This document shows, in pieces, positions 39,088 through 52,200 of a stretch of 64,000 nt of DNA. A model generated the notes under the pieces. The model was not told the DNA's origin. It did no database searches and worked only from the letters and a program-made list of their open reading frames with translations. Location: contig VZTJ01006074.1 of the NCBI GenBank assembly GCA_013397795.1, forward strand, positions 1,497,099 through 1,561,098. Reading direction: 5' to 3'. The translations under genes and the position numbers were made by a program. Each line of letters starts with the position of its first letter. Position 1 is the first letter of the stretch. The DNA is from Orthonyx spaldingii. Lineage: Eukaryota; Chordata; Aves; Passeriformes; Orthonychidae.

Positions 39088-39819
39088 AAAAGAATAAGTA
39101 GCAAAGTAGAAGAAAGATGGACAGAGAAAAATAGTTCAGATTATTCAGTAGAGTAATCCAGGTTGCAAAGACAAAGGCTATATTTTTAACATTTTGCTCT
39201 TATACCCTGTCCTTTTTGCACAATCTTATCTTGGCTGTAACTTGTAGTTGTCTAGAGATCTCTTGGGAAGTAGTCACATTATTATTTTGCTGTAAAATAC
39301 CCCTGGGATATGGAATGGATATGTAATGATTGCTTAGTTTGTGGGAAGATTTCTTTAAACAATTCTTTGGAAATTGAGGTACATCCCACCTAACTGCAGC
39401 TATAAAGTGCTTTCAGCTGTGATAGCAAGGTTGCATTGGTATCAGTCGTGTTGCTTTTTTAATCTCCTTTCTTGCTTTCACCCTTAACAGAGGGAAACCT
39501 GGGGACTAGCTGTCCTTGGTTTCATTCCTAAAATTATCCTGGAGTAAAGTCTCTTTGGATCCTGTTTGGTCGATTCTATGATAAATCAGCTTTTCTGGGT
39601 TTTATTTGTTTTCCTCCTCCAGGACCAAGCCCTCTGTTACTGCCTTTCCCCTTTCTCGCTCTGTGTACCCTGCACGGGTATAGGTGTGCATGTTTTATTC
39701 ATAGCCTGGGGTTATCTTTCTGCCAGTACCATTCCTCTTTTGTTTTTTTTTCCCCTCCTGCCCTCAAGTCAGTGTACAATATCAAGTGCATCTGTTGTTT
39801 ATTGATTTATGCAGTGCTC

Positions 39820-40290
39820 TGAGACTGCGCTCAAGAAGCCTTTTACAAGCAGAGAAGACTTCATTTATAACTAAAATACTGGGACCTCTCGGCTGGAACA
39901 AAACAGCCGGATAACAGCGCCAGTAACACAGCTCAGCAGCTCTCAGAGAGAAACTGAAGAATACCATATCTAATTGAAGCAACAAGGGATAGTTAACTAC
40001 TGCGGGAAGAATGTAATTGCTTATGCTGGAGACTGGCCAAGACACTAGGGTTAACATTTCTTCTCTTACAAAATACATGCTGAGACCTTTAAATGGCTAC
40101 CGCTAATTATAATTACCACGAATAACACTGTCTAAACCACCTTTTACTATCACATCACAGTACCAACTTTATTATTATTAATGCATCCTTCAGAATGGCC
40201 TTTTTTCAGTCTGCCACACAACAAAGTAATTCACAGAATGCTAATAAAGCTGTACTCAAACAGCTTCAAATCAGTGGATTGAGCATGAAA
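39820..40290. other. Candidate conserved non-coding element
   Basis: Complex, repeat-free sequence with a palindromic homeodomain-type word, GCTAATTATAATTACC, near 40100, and a TTATTATTATTAATGC tract further on. It lacks a coding frame. The candidate rests on texture only; without alignment to other birds it is a guess. Confidence 0.2.
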
Positions 40291-43200
40291 AAAGTCTAAA
40301 ATAAATACAACTCCTACTTTCAGATGAGTTTTATTTGTAGCAAAATCTAAAAATATCAGAAGATATAACTTGAGTAGAAAAATAGCGCAAATGGGTAGGT
40401 GGATTTGGTTGGTGAATTTAATTTAGCTCTTTTGTCCTGAGTCTGTAAAGAAAGTAAACTGATTGAAATTTCTCCTCTACTGTGTTGTACAGTGGCTGGA
40501 AAGATTCCTATAAACTTTGGGCGATAAGGTAGCATAACTTTGTGTCCATCTCACTTTTGTCGATCAATTCCATCCTACTGACATTTGAAGAAATACATCT
40601 GCATTTGTCCCAGGGATACTCATAGTCAAAGAAAACTTTGCAGTTTAACACTTGAGCTTCATGAATGCATTTAAAATTACATGACCAAAATGATTCCAGT
40701 TTCATTAACTACTAGTCAGGTTCAGTTGAGGAAAATCTGTCTCATAATGTCTAAGCTTGAATGATAATCACTGATGGCACACAGCAGATGCCTTTAAATG
40801 TGTTTTCTTTTTCTATGTCTCCATTAACTATCATTAAATGGTGTATTGCACATCTTTACATTTAAGTAAAAAAAGTACAGCTCTTTGGGTCTAAAATCTC
40901 TATCAATTATTTTAAATAACAGCCTGTGCAGGAGATAACTGGCTAGAAGCGTGAGAAATGCAGAGAGACGTGTTCAGTCCTCTACCATCACCATATTCCA
41001 ATCCACAGCTCCCATGACTTTCAGCCAATGGTTCAGTGGCTGATACCTTTGGCAGTGGCCTCAAGAGCTGCTGGGCTTCTGTCAGATCCAAGGATGGAAA
41101 GGCAAATCCCACCATACTGTTGTGTTATAGAGCCCTCACTGCCCCTTGCACGATGCAATTCCAGCTTTTAAAGTTTTCCCAAAGTCTGGGAAGGGAGCAC
41201 CCCTAAGTAACACCATTCTAGTCAGGGGCAGTGCTTCAGAGCCTGCCAGTGGATCTCATGGCCATTGGCACAGAGCAGAGGGACAACGACAGATGTCCAC
41301 AGTTACACTACTCTGGGTATGCTCTCCTTAACTTGGATTGGATGTCTAGGCTGGTTTGGGGCTTCTGTGAAAAAAGTGTTCAAGGTGAAGCATGCAAGTA
41401 TGCATATTGGCTGTAATGGGACCACTCCCGTGCCTGCAGTTTAGTGACTGTAACTACTTGTAAGAATGAAGCTGTAAGTTTTAATTGTACAAGGATGTCA
41501 GTAAAGGCTTCTGCTAAAGCAGGAGGCAGAAGGGAGGTCTGGGTGCAGACAGTCCTTCCAGTCCTCACCGCAGCATCTTTAACAAGTCGCTTTCCACCCA
41601 GCCTGCTCCCTGTCCATGGAAGCGTAATAGAGATTCACATTCTCACACTTGGAAGCAATGCTCAGAAAGAGTTACCAGCTTGTTTTCCTGAGGACACTGC
41701 CACAGGGAATACAGTGATCTAATAGCAAGATTTTTAATTAATTAGACTATCTCTCCCTGTCAGTGTTGCCTCTCTGATGTCTTTAACTGATGATGTCTAC
41801 AATAGTGCTAAAAATACTGAAAGGAAACTATCCTGAGATCTGGGGAAAATTTAGCCTCCATCACACCCTCTTGCTCTGCTGTTCTCAACATGCTAGAAAT
41901 CAATGTGTGCCAATAGCATCTTCCCTCTAAATAGGTTTCAGTCTATGATATTATCATAGGTTCTCACAGACTTCTTAAGTTATGGGTTTGTGTGGGTTAT
42001 GTGTGTGGTTTTAAAAATTATTTCTTTCATTTCTGCAGAGCTAAGAGAGTTCTATGATGAATAATAGTCCTGTATTTGCAGAATTTATATTACTAGTAGT
42101 TAGAAGGATGGATGTTCCAGTCTGCTGAAGATTTTAAAATCTGATTTGCTTCTGAAGAAGAATAAACTTGAATGTTTTAAGGTTTCACAAAGAAGGACTT
42201 TAAAAAATACTTTAGATAAATACAGAGTTCAACAGAGTGCAGTGTTTTATGGCAGTGCTTACTTGTTTTTCTATATTGAAATATATAATAAAAGGTGACT
42301 ATAATTGGAGAGGAAATTCATTTGTGTAGTTAATGAGGCATTTTTATTTATGAATACAATAAACAAATAGAATAAAATGTCACGTAGTCCAAGAATGTAT
42401 GGCCCCATCAAAGTTTCTGAATCCAAGTTCTCTTGGGGAAGATGTTTAAGCCAATAGAACTGAGCTTGACTTAGAATTCCCTGAGGTGTCACAAACATGC
42501 AAACCCTATTTTTCAGGCTGGGTTTCAAGACCATGCAGAGAGCTGCTGTGCCAGCAGTGGCACACAGAAGGCAGGTGCATGCAGGCTGGTGGGGACAGGG
42601 GAGCAGCAGCAGTGCCTGGCTGAGTTTGACAGTGGGAGGGTGCTCTCAGTGTCCCTGGAGGTTGTTATGTCTACAGCAAAATACCCAAATTCTGAAGTCA
42701 CATGGCCACGTGAAAGTCACGCTGGAAAGGTCATGTGGCTGATATTTTAAAATGCATGTAATGGATCCTGGAAAAGGGAAAGGTTTTGGAGGAATACAGA
42801 TGTTTGGCCACCAATTTGTCCTGCTGCATGCAAGTTAAGTACTTTTGGAAGGAACTGCAAAGTTTGGTGCTCTGTATGATGTGGAGCTCCCTAGGGAAGA
42901 GCTGAAGTTTCTCTGGCGCTGACTCACACTGCCCTGGCTGATGGAGCTTGTTCCTCGACTGACATGATAGTAATTTAATATTGTTTTTCAGTTGAATTTG
43001 TTGAGTTTTAGGAACTTGCACTAAAAACGTCTTTAAAAACATGCTGCAAAGCTACTTCCACTGTGCCACTTGGGACTAGATTCCTTTAATTGCTGCTTAC
43101 TTAGAAGAGTAGATTAGGAAACCTCATCTGGGTGCATGAAGTCCCTGGGAAGAAGGTTGTGGGTTTAGTAAACATTAGCCATTTCATGCTAAGTTAATCC

Positions 43201-44828
43201 TGAGAGATTAATTCCTTACTGTTCAATATGCGTTTTATATTATCTAAATAACTATCTAGGAAATATCAGAAATAATTTTCCCCATAATACAACTTCAGAA
43301 GGTGATGGGCAATCCTGAGGCACCTACTGCAACTAGCAAAAGGAATAAGAAACAAAATTAAGCCAACCTATACAGTGTAAGTCACACACAATACCAACAG
43401 TACAACGTCTGTGTATAAATTAAGATTTTTAATTACTGACTGAGTGGATTACACTCAACTACAACAAATGATGAATAGTTGTGGAAATAAATCCCAGATT
43501 AGTTATGTGCAATAACAGCTACAAAAATAAGGGGATGAAAATTTGTCATCTGAGATGACTTTTAGTTATTCTAAATTAATCATTAACTTGACACCTTCCA
43601 CCAACAAAAATTGTAAACTTTCAGAGGAATCTCACTTTTAAAAAGCTGTTTACAGCATTAAAGTAATTTTGATCTCAGGGCAGGGTGTGGGGGGAATTTC
43701 ATCATTATGGAGTGCTGGACAGAGGGTACATACTCAAGAAGTGTGCAGAACCATGAACAGCATCGCAGATACCTTTCCTCCCAGAGGGATGTTGCTTCAA
43801 GCTGAGGAATCCCAATAACCAAATTAATATTACCCAACCATTCCAAACCCACAAGATTTGCATGGATTTCTCCTTCCCCATCCCATTTTTATATTTCAAG
43901 TTTTGCAGGTAGGATCATTACATATCCAGCTGATTTCTGGTATGGAGGTATTTTGGGTAGTGGGATAAATGATTTGTCAGTGTAAAGAGATGTGTGTCTT
44001 ACAATGACCCAACTATCTTCCTAGATCAGATAAAGGCTCACATAGAGGTAATTTCTTTACTGTAAAGGAAAATAGATTTTGAATAGATAGATTTGTTACT
44101 GCATAACTGTGAGGGTGACAAGGCACTGTAGGTCTATTTGATGTCTAGTGGAACTCAGCCCCGTGGGTTGGGGAAGGAGCTCTGCTCCACCAGCTCCCTC
44201 CAGTGAATTCTCATCTGTACCTTTCTCTCATGAATAAGTTGGTGCTTTAAGGAAACCCATATGTGTGTGTCATCAGTTTCTTATCTATGCAGAAATCTTA
44301 TTTTAAATTCTGCTACTGTTGTGTTTACATAGCAATAATATGGATCATATTTGTATTTTTATAACTGAGGGTAAGGTAGAGCATGCCAATTAGCTTATGC
44401 TATGTTTGGGTTTGTTTGAAATACGCAAACATCGCTTTGGCAAAAATTCCACAAAGTTCCTTAGCACAGAAATTTCGGTGCTCTCAGTGAAACACAGGTA
44501 TCAGTTAGAGTGGGTCTTGCTCTCTTCAGACAGCTAGAAAGGGGAGATATGAACATTCAGGTCTCTAAGACCATTTAGTTTCAGCTATGTCAAGAATTAC
44601 TTCTGTTTTTCACAGCAGTTTTATTCTACAGCAGCTTTACTCTAGCCAGTGTCTGGCTCCAATAAAGGACAGCAATTTTCGCCTTAATTGCTACATCGCT
44701 AGTTGCTAAAATGGTTACATCATTTGAATTACAATTGCATATGTAAGAATTTTTCTTTTTTTCTAGCAGGATGTCTGCTCACTTACAGTGAGCACTTGAC
44801 AGACACTTGATAGTGTCTTTTTCATCAA

Positions 44829-45337
44829 ATCATGGATTCAAGATCAGAAGGCACCAGTAAAATAATGTAGACTAGCTTTTTGTGTAAGAAAGTCAAAGAA
44901 ACTCAGATACTCTTTTCTTATGAGCCCTCAAACATCTGTTGTATTCACAAGATATTGAAAAAAAATTAAAGATCACACATTATGAAGAATCCACCAGAGC
45001 ACTTGTTAATTTCCTCCATAGTTAATTCTCCTAATGCTTAAAAATGCCCTTAATTTCAGATTGAATTTATCTATGTCCTGAATATCAGCATGTTTTTTAA
45101 CTCCTGGAATATGGAGTAGTAGTCTGCAGGAAATCTTTTTTGTATATGGGTTCTTATAGATCACTTTCAACACCTTTTGATCCCTTAAATGACATTAATA
45201 AATACAGCTCTTTGAGCATTGTACTAAGTTTTATAGGCAACAAATCTCATTTGTGGCCCTCTTCTGAGCCCTTTCCCATTTTTCACCATCGTCCTCTCAA
45301 TGCATCTATCAAGTCTAGACACACTGGCTACATCTAG
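44829..45337 (-). mobile_element. Ancient CR1 LINE relic
   Basis: The segment follows, with heavy divergence, the 3' region of an old CR1 family shared by turtles, crocodilians and birds. Recognisable blocks in order are AGATCAGAAGGCACCAG (family: AGATCAGAAGGGACCA), a TTCAGATTGAATTTATCT block, and AGCTCTTTGAGCATTG (family: AGCTCTTTGAGTCTATC). Then come TTTGTGGCCCTCTTCTGAGC with CCCTTTCCCATTTTTCACC, and TCTAGACACACTGG near the right edge. The order puts the 3' end on the left, so it is on the minus strand. No octamer tail of the modern avian type is present. The match is from my knowledge of the family, not from a search. Confidence 0.65.
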
Positions 45338-48127
45338 CATAGTAAATTAAACAGAAAACTGTTTGGGTGCTTGAACTTGACTGCCCCTGGTGTTAAATTG
45401 TTAGCACAGGCCCTTGTGTGGTTTTTCCCTGGATCAATGAGACAGATCCACTCATCCCAGAAAATATCTGAGCGCAGTTTGGGTTTAGCACAAGCCAGCA
45501 GTCGTTCTCAACCAGCAGCTCATCTGCAGTCACAGTGGTTTAGAAATTAGCATAGTTTACAGGCACAGATATGGACCATTTCATGCCAGCCTTCCTCAGT
45601 GCTAGTGGGTGGCACAGGGTGCTTGTAATTTACTGGCAGAGGCACAGACAGTAGTCAGGGGCAGCCTTACAATGCTGCATTTGGAGAGCAGAACATTACC
45701 TTCATGTTCCTCATTGTTATCTATTGTTCATGCTTTCAGATCTACGCTCCTCACTGCTCTGTTGTCCTTGGAGCTCGCAGTGATATTATTATCTACTGCA
45801 TTCCCAAATATTACCATTGTCCAAGGATCCCTGGATTTTTTTTCATTTTTCTTGTAAATTTTTTTTACAATAGGAAGGTAGCAGGGATAAAACTTGTATT
45901 TCCAAAGGCATATTTTTAAATTTGACTGTGTGTGTTATTTATCTAAACACCCTTTATGAGTGTGGGTGAGCTTTCACACCTAAACATTCTGCTCTCATCA
46001 TTTATCACTTCACCATTTTTACTATAAATTATTTTACAATTCCTTCCAGAAAGTAGTACTAATGAAAAGGTAATGAATAGCGTTGTGGCAAGAACATCTG
46101 GGAACTCCTAGGGATTCTAAAATTTCAGTAGGGGAATGTTCTGCCCTTTGCCATTAATGCTTGGGATGTATCAGATACCTTACTGGTAACCCGTTCGTTT
46201 GGCTGCACTGATTTCACATAGCCTCATTGTTTCAAACTGTACACTTCCTCCCCATGGGCCTCAAAAAAGTCTTTTTGGTCAATGTAGCAGTGAGAAGAAG
46301 AAAAAATAAAACCTTTCCCAGAGGGCAGTAAGTCAGGGTGAGTGAGATAAGTAAAATCCAGTCAGCTCTGGATTTCAGCCCTCTGGAGACTTATTCCATC
46401 TCTGGGAGAAAAGTATGTGAACTGAACGTCCTCCTACATTTGTAAAGAGGCATTTTTAGTGATAATGCAAACATATCTGGCTCCCTCCCAGTTACAGAAA
46501 GATTGAATTCCTAACCTAAAGTAGAATTACTCTTTTCTCTGGTAATTTCAAGATCTAAGCTACATTTTCATCATTCATCATCATCACGTGGAAGGTGCTT
46601 GTGTGTCAGCTTCACACTGTCACATAACTGGTTAATCAATGCATATTTAACATCATCTCGTGATAGTTTTCAGGCAAGGAGTTGGGATATTCTGAGGTTC
46701 TTAAAGGTCACCTCAATGACCAATTAACTCAGCACTGGGTTTCTGCATCTCTGCTAACGGCAGACCACGGAATGATCTGCGGTATCAAGATCAAGAGGCA
46801 TATGTTTGGGGACAAATGTAGCAACTTAAATTCAAGTATTTTTACTTCGCATTTGGATTACTATAAGCTTTTGATCACCTTACAGGTGACAATTTTTAAG
46901 ATGCACTAATTTGATTGATTACAAGCTTGTCACTGTACCATAAAATATCAGTGCAATGTCTCAGTCCATGTCTAATCTGCCTACTTCAGAAGATAGCCAT
47001 GTCTTAATCAAGATTTTGGTGAGGTTTAAAATAACTATATTTTTGCTATTGCATTAATGCTGTTGTTGTGCTACTCAGTGGTTTCTCAGATATTAAATCA
47101 TTACCATTTGGAGTATATATAGAGGAGAAGGGCAAGGCAGAAGAGTTGAAGAGAGGGTGGTTAAGTGACAGTCATGCAGCAACTCCAGTGTAGGAGTTCA
47201 CAGATCCTCAGATTTCTTTTATTGATTGTAAAAAGCCCCATTCCTCCAGGATGGGAAGACATTACACCTTGTTCAGTGAGGAGGGATGTTCTGCTGAGCT
47301 GCTGCATATGCAGGGACATTGTAGGAAATATCAAGGAGACCTCCAAAGTGGAGAGACTGGGATGCTAGTCTGAGAGATCATGAGCTCAGCTGGGTTTGAG
47401 AAGTCCTGTCAGATATACCAAATATGTCTTTTTGCTTAGCAGATTATTTCTTCCAAAGGTCCCAAAAAGAAAGAAGGAAACCATGTCTGCAAATAAGGTT
47501 ACAAAGGTCAGAAAGCACTTAAAAATTTGACACTCCTACATCTGAACTTACCTCCAGGTTTACTTATCTCACCATGCAGGACTTTTGGACTTTTCTGTCC
47601 TTTTTCTGTTCTCACTTCTTCCCCCCACTCTCCCCTGCCTCCACTCCTTCCCCAGTTAGGCAGGTTTTTGATACAAAAGGTTGCTGGGTTTTCTTTTTGC
47701 TTTCTTCTCCCTTCCCTGGCTATTCTGCCTGCTCTCTCCTCTCCCCTTCTCCCTAAAAGTCTGCAGAAAAGCACTGCAGCAGAGGTAGTGCGGTTAAACT
47801 GAGTGAAAGAGGCTGGAAATTTATGCTCTGAAATTTGTGAAACTCGCTTGCACATAGTGCTCTTTGCACCTCTGGTAAACGATAGGTGTTTTGCATGGCT
47901 GCATGGCCTGGCTGTGTCCCAAGGACAGAAAAAGGAACCAATTTACAGTTCTTAAAGAGATAATTGTTGGGCTACTGGAGTAGTCCTGCAGGAGTCAAAC
48001 CAGGCCAGGTGTTAAAGTTACTTTTGGGTGACTAGGGAGTCAGGCAGACTCTGGAAAATTTGCAGAAGAAATTGGCATTGTTAGTTGTGCTGAGCTTATA
48101 CAAATCTGAAAATTTTAACTAATTGAT
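45338..48127. other. Unique non-coding DNA
   Basis: No gene recognised. The plus strand of 47570-47760 is strongly pyrimidine-rich (CTCCCC and TTCTCCC runs), which keeps frames open on both strands (minus 47508-47855 and plus 47527-47802). These are compositional. Confidence 0.55.
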
Positions 48128-48232
48128 CACAGGACCATAGAATAGTTTGGGTCTGAAGGGACCTTAACGATTATCTAGTTCCAGCCCCTCTGCCAGGAGC
48201 AGGAAAAACTTCCACTAGACCGTGTTGCTCCT
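48128..48232 (-). mobile_element. CR1 3' tail, 105 bp
   Basis: CACAGGAC and CATAGAAT octamers, then GTTTGGGTCTGAAGGGACC and CACTAGACCGTGTTGCTC, match the avian CR1 end on the minus strand. It stops abruptly at GTTGCTC. It forms an inverted pair with the CR1 tail at 48878-49266. Confidence 0.88.
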
Positions 48233-48504
48233 CTGCTTCTGTGGCCGTATGTGTATGTGGTCTCCTAGTACTGCTTATCAAGAGTGGAGTAACTCAGGAT
48301 TTCGTATGGATGTCTCCCAACATCCGGGGGGGGCACCCAAAACCCTCTTCTCAAACATGGTGTTTTCATTGTCTGCAAAGGGGCAACCCTCTCCCGCTGA
48401 ATCGGGGAAGCTGTGCTCACACCACGTCGGCAGCTGATGGCTTTATCTTGGTATTACTGGAGGGTTTTTTTCCCCATTCAGAGGAAACTGGATTGTCAGA
48501 GCAC

Positions 48505-48760
48505 GGGATGTTTCACGGCTCCGGCAGCCACCCACTCCACCGAGTGGCTCGGATCGCACCCCCGAGCGGCTGCAGCTCCGCGGGGCCAGCGCTGCTCCCG
48601 CCCCGCAAATCCTGCGGGATGCTGCGGTGGGAGGAGGAGTCATTTCCACAATTAAACAGCACCACCTGCAGGCCCCGAGTGTGGCCGGTGCTGCTCCGCC
48701 GGCTCTCCCGGTGGTGCCCCGAGTGGATATGCCGGCATGGTTATGTCTGCTTGGGGCAGA
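48505..48760. promoter_or_regulatory. CpG-rich segment between inverted CR1 tails
   Basis: The first 130 bp contain about 15 CpG dinucleotides, including GCTCCGCGGGGCCAGCGC and CTGCGGGATGCTGCGG. This is far denser than the surrounding DNA and is not within a recognised LTR. A 247-codon plus-strand frame (48241-48984) and antisense frames run through it. The long frame continues into the flanking CR1, so it looks like a by-product of GC content. It could be a small CpG island or promoter, an unrecognised LTR fragment, or a GC-rich CR1 5' remnant. Confidence 0.4.
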
Positions 48761-48877
48761 CAGCAGCAGCGGCTTCTTCGGCTTCCTTTGCCTGCTGGCT
48801 CAGGGACAACAGGAGCACCCGGCTGTGTTGTCACAGAGTGACGGGCATCGGACCTGCCCCTTCCAGGGTAACCACCA

Positions 48878-49266
48878 TCAGGAAAGATGTGAGCGCTGGG
48901 CTTGCTCACCCTGGAGAAGTCTTGGGGAAGACCTTATTGCAGCCTTTCAGTATGCAAAGAAGGCTTAAAAAGGAGGGGGAGTGATGTTTTATATGGGCAG
49001 AGAGTGACAAGACAAGAGGGAACAGTTTAAAACTAAAGGAGAAGACATTTTGATTAGATGTTGGGAAGAAATTCCTTACTATGAGGGTGTTGAGGCACTA
49101 GCACAGGGTGCCCGGAGAAGTTGTGGATGGTCTATCCCTGGAAGTCTTCAAGGACATGTTAGATGGAGCTTTGAGTAACCTGATCTAGTGAAAAGTGTCC
49201 CTGCCATGGCAGGGGAAGTGGAACTAGGTGGTCTTTAAGGTCCCTTCCAACCCAAACCGTTCTATC
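48878..49266 (+). mobile_element. CR1 3' tail, about 390 bp
   Basis: The sequence follows the CR1 end through CTGGGCTTGCTCACCCTGG, GACAAGACAAGAGGG, GGAAGAAATTCCTTACTATG, GCCCGGAGAAGTTGTGGATG and CCATGGCAGGGGAAGTGGAA. It ends TTAAGGTCCCTTCCAACCC and a degenerate octamer at 49259-49266. It is on the plus strand. The upstream part still overlaps the last ORF2 codons of the family but is out of frame. Confidence 0.92.
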
Positions 49267-52200
49267 TGTCTAGCAGGAAATAGAATTCACCACGACTGTG
49301 AATGTGCTTGCTCTTAGATGCACTTTTCCATTCAAAGAGAAAGAAAAGACAAAACCCCCGCCCTTACTCCTGCTCCTGGACTTCCTAGGTGAGACACAGA
49401 CCCAGCAAAATAGAAAGAAGGTGAGTGAGACACAAAATGATATTTTAACATTGATAACTTCTCCTTTAAATCACAAACATTTTTAGTTTTAAGCCCCCTG
49501 CTGCTGGCACATTAAAATGTCTTCTGAATCCCTGACTACTCTTAAATCATCAGTACTAGGTTGTGAAAATTTTTCTGCTGATACTTATTTTTTTACTAAT
49601 ATCTCTGCTCTTATATGAATTCTGCTAAAAGAACCATGACTGATTTTTTTTCTTTCTTTTTTTTTTAATGCTGAGGGTCTTTGTCTTTATTTTCAAGAAT
49701 GCATTTTGCTGATATCCACCTGGGGATTTTTTAACTGCTGCCCAGCTGCATCTTTCCAACAAAACTGCAGAATGAAGGCAAGTTTACTATATCCTCCAGG
49801 TATAATATCAATATTTCTTCATAAAATAAACCCAACAAATCCAAACATTTTAAAGAAGATGAGTACTTTTGAATGGATGAAATGAGCCTCTGTGGAAGAA
49901 GACAATTACCTATGACTCAAGGTGGAAGATGGTTTATACTTGGCTACTGCTGTGCTATTATACCTTGGCTTGTACCCGGAGCAGTGACCAACTTCTCCCT
50001 TGTTTGGGGGTTGTTTTGTCCCAACCACAGCTGGAGTTCACTGTTGTTGCTGTGAGCCTTCTCCAGATGTTCATGGCACACTGGCAGCAGAGGTGGCAGT
50101 GTGATTTTTGTCTTATAAGCTGGTCCAGGGGCCACCATCCTTCAGCCTGCCCTCCTGCCTGTTCCAGGCACCCAGGACTCCCACAGGGAGCCCAGGATTA
50201 CAACATTGCTGCTGCCTGCAGTGAAAGTAGCTCTGGTGTTCTGTGCCCCTCTCTGCACTGTCATTATCCCTGTGACACCACCCTGCGATCAAGATCACAA
50301 CAGTCTGGATCTTAGCTACAAGGACCTTAACAACGCCTCCTTCAAGGGATGTATAAGTAGTTTGATGTATAGTGGCTGCTTTGTTGCCAGGAGAGACAAC
50401 TGAACATTAGCTGCTGTCTTGGGAGTGCCCTGTGGCTTCAGGCACTCCCAGGATTTCCCAGCTCAGCTATGTGCAACTGCAACCCTTTTGTTCAGATCAA
50501 TATCTAAGCCACAAAATCATCCTTCTCCAGTATGCTGGGAGTTGTATGCTCTGAGGAAGCATTACCATCCAAGCCTGTGACTTTGTACAGTCAGAGACAG
50601 CAGAAGTATTATGTATGTAATGAAAATACCTCAGAACAAGCTCTGTCTCTGATGACCTTCTTGCATGAAAACTAAATGAAAGATTTGTAGCAAAAACTGA
50701 AAAATAATTTAAACACAGTGTTGGTGTCCCAGTTTGACTGAAGAGCAAATGAAGTATTAAAGCATTGTACAGGGTCCTGGTGTAACCTTATGTGGGACAG
50801 AGGTTGCAGCTATGGACACCAAGGATCAAGAAAAAGGAACTCCAAGAGAAACAGGGATGTCATGCTAGTGTTGGAAAAGCTGTCATGCTGGTAAGAGGAG
50901 TCCTAAAAGGACAGAGTAGATTCTTCTGGTCTGAAAATGTGCCTTGACTGTATGAAAAGGAGGAGAGAGGACCCAAATCCCTAATCACTCCTACAATGAG
51001 TTCTGGAAGGAGTTTCATGAGAGGTACCTGAGAGAGCAGGAGTTAGATTTGATACTTGGTCTTTCTGTCTGTGTTCAGCCATTGCACTGGCCAATGTGTA
51101 AAGCAGCTAGTGCTTTTCAGAAAGGGAGGGTTAAATGCTGCATAACTAAATTGCTGGTGTCCAGGCGTAAATGCCACTGATCCTGCTTGCCATGGGAAGT
51201 TTGTCATAAGTGTATGAATGCCAAAAAGTGGCAAAGCTTGCCCACAACACAGTGGTCATGTCCTCCTGCGGGGATGGCTGTTTGCTTCAGTGCATGGTGG
51301 AAGCACAGAACTATTTCTGAGAGCCCTGTGGGGCTGTGGGCAGCCATCACCCTCAGCTGCCTGTGATTTGTGATCATGAGTGTGATGGCAGGTGTAGATC
51401 AGCATGCTGTGCACAGTCACCTGGTAACAATCTCCTCCACAGGTTTTTACAGCTTAAATGTAGTAGGCAAGAGGGAATGACCTGGATTTTACTCTGCTGG
51501 ATGTGGTGCAATCACACTGGGGATTCAAATGTTTAGTTACTATCCAGCATTTCCGCAGAAATCGCAGTTCTCCCCTGGGCAGCTTCCTACCCTTATGGGC
51601 AGGCAGGCAGGCATTCCTCCAGCCTCATATCCCCCATCACATCAAGCTTGCCAGCCTTTGTTATTTGAAACCTGGATGGATTCATTGGAAACTATAATTT
51701 TGGAGACCATCAGCAGCCTGGTGGGGCTGGAGGGGGTCACTGCAACAATATCTGAGCCAGCAAGGCTGTTTCCCTGGGAAAACAGCTGCAGCTCCTGCTG
51801 AATGCTGCAGCTCAGGCCAAGTGTGGCATTACCTGCTGGTACCACATCCCTTGCATTTGTGCTGTTAAAAGGAAGATATAGCTGGAGCATGGTGACCTGT
51901 TTCCTCCTTCTCCTGCCTGGGACTCCTGGATTCACCATGTTGGGCTAAAAACTTCCGACTCATTTCCCAAGGCAGTGCAAGCCTGTGAGATCTGCACTGG
52001 GAATTACGAGGTGTATTCTGACTGCACAGTCTGGGTACACAAACAAGCCATTCCTGTTTCCTTATTTGTTTGTCAGAAATGAAGATTTGCTTTCTGCTCA
52101 CAGTGCTGAGCATTGCTTGAACTCTGCAGCAGATTCTTTCAGCCCGTAATGAATTATGGCTTTTCCTAGAAGGAGGGAGGTATCCAAGACTTGGATACTT

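Larger units (their letters stand above)
34368..44828. other. Unique non-coding DNA, 10.5 kb
   Basis: No repeat family or gene is recognised apart from small microsatellites (35096-35138, 36487-36526, 39073-39087). The longest frame, plus 36715-37239 (174 codons), has no known domain. Its antisense is also open at 36838-37109, so it is not called. Confidence 0.5.

Noticed and set aside
47508..47855. Paired sense and antisense frames of 91-115 codons
   Set aside because: A polypyrimidine tract keeps both strands free of stops; the residues are low-complexity.
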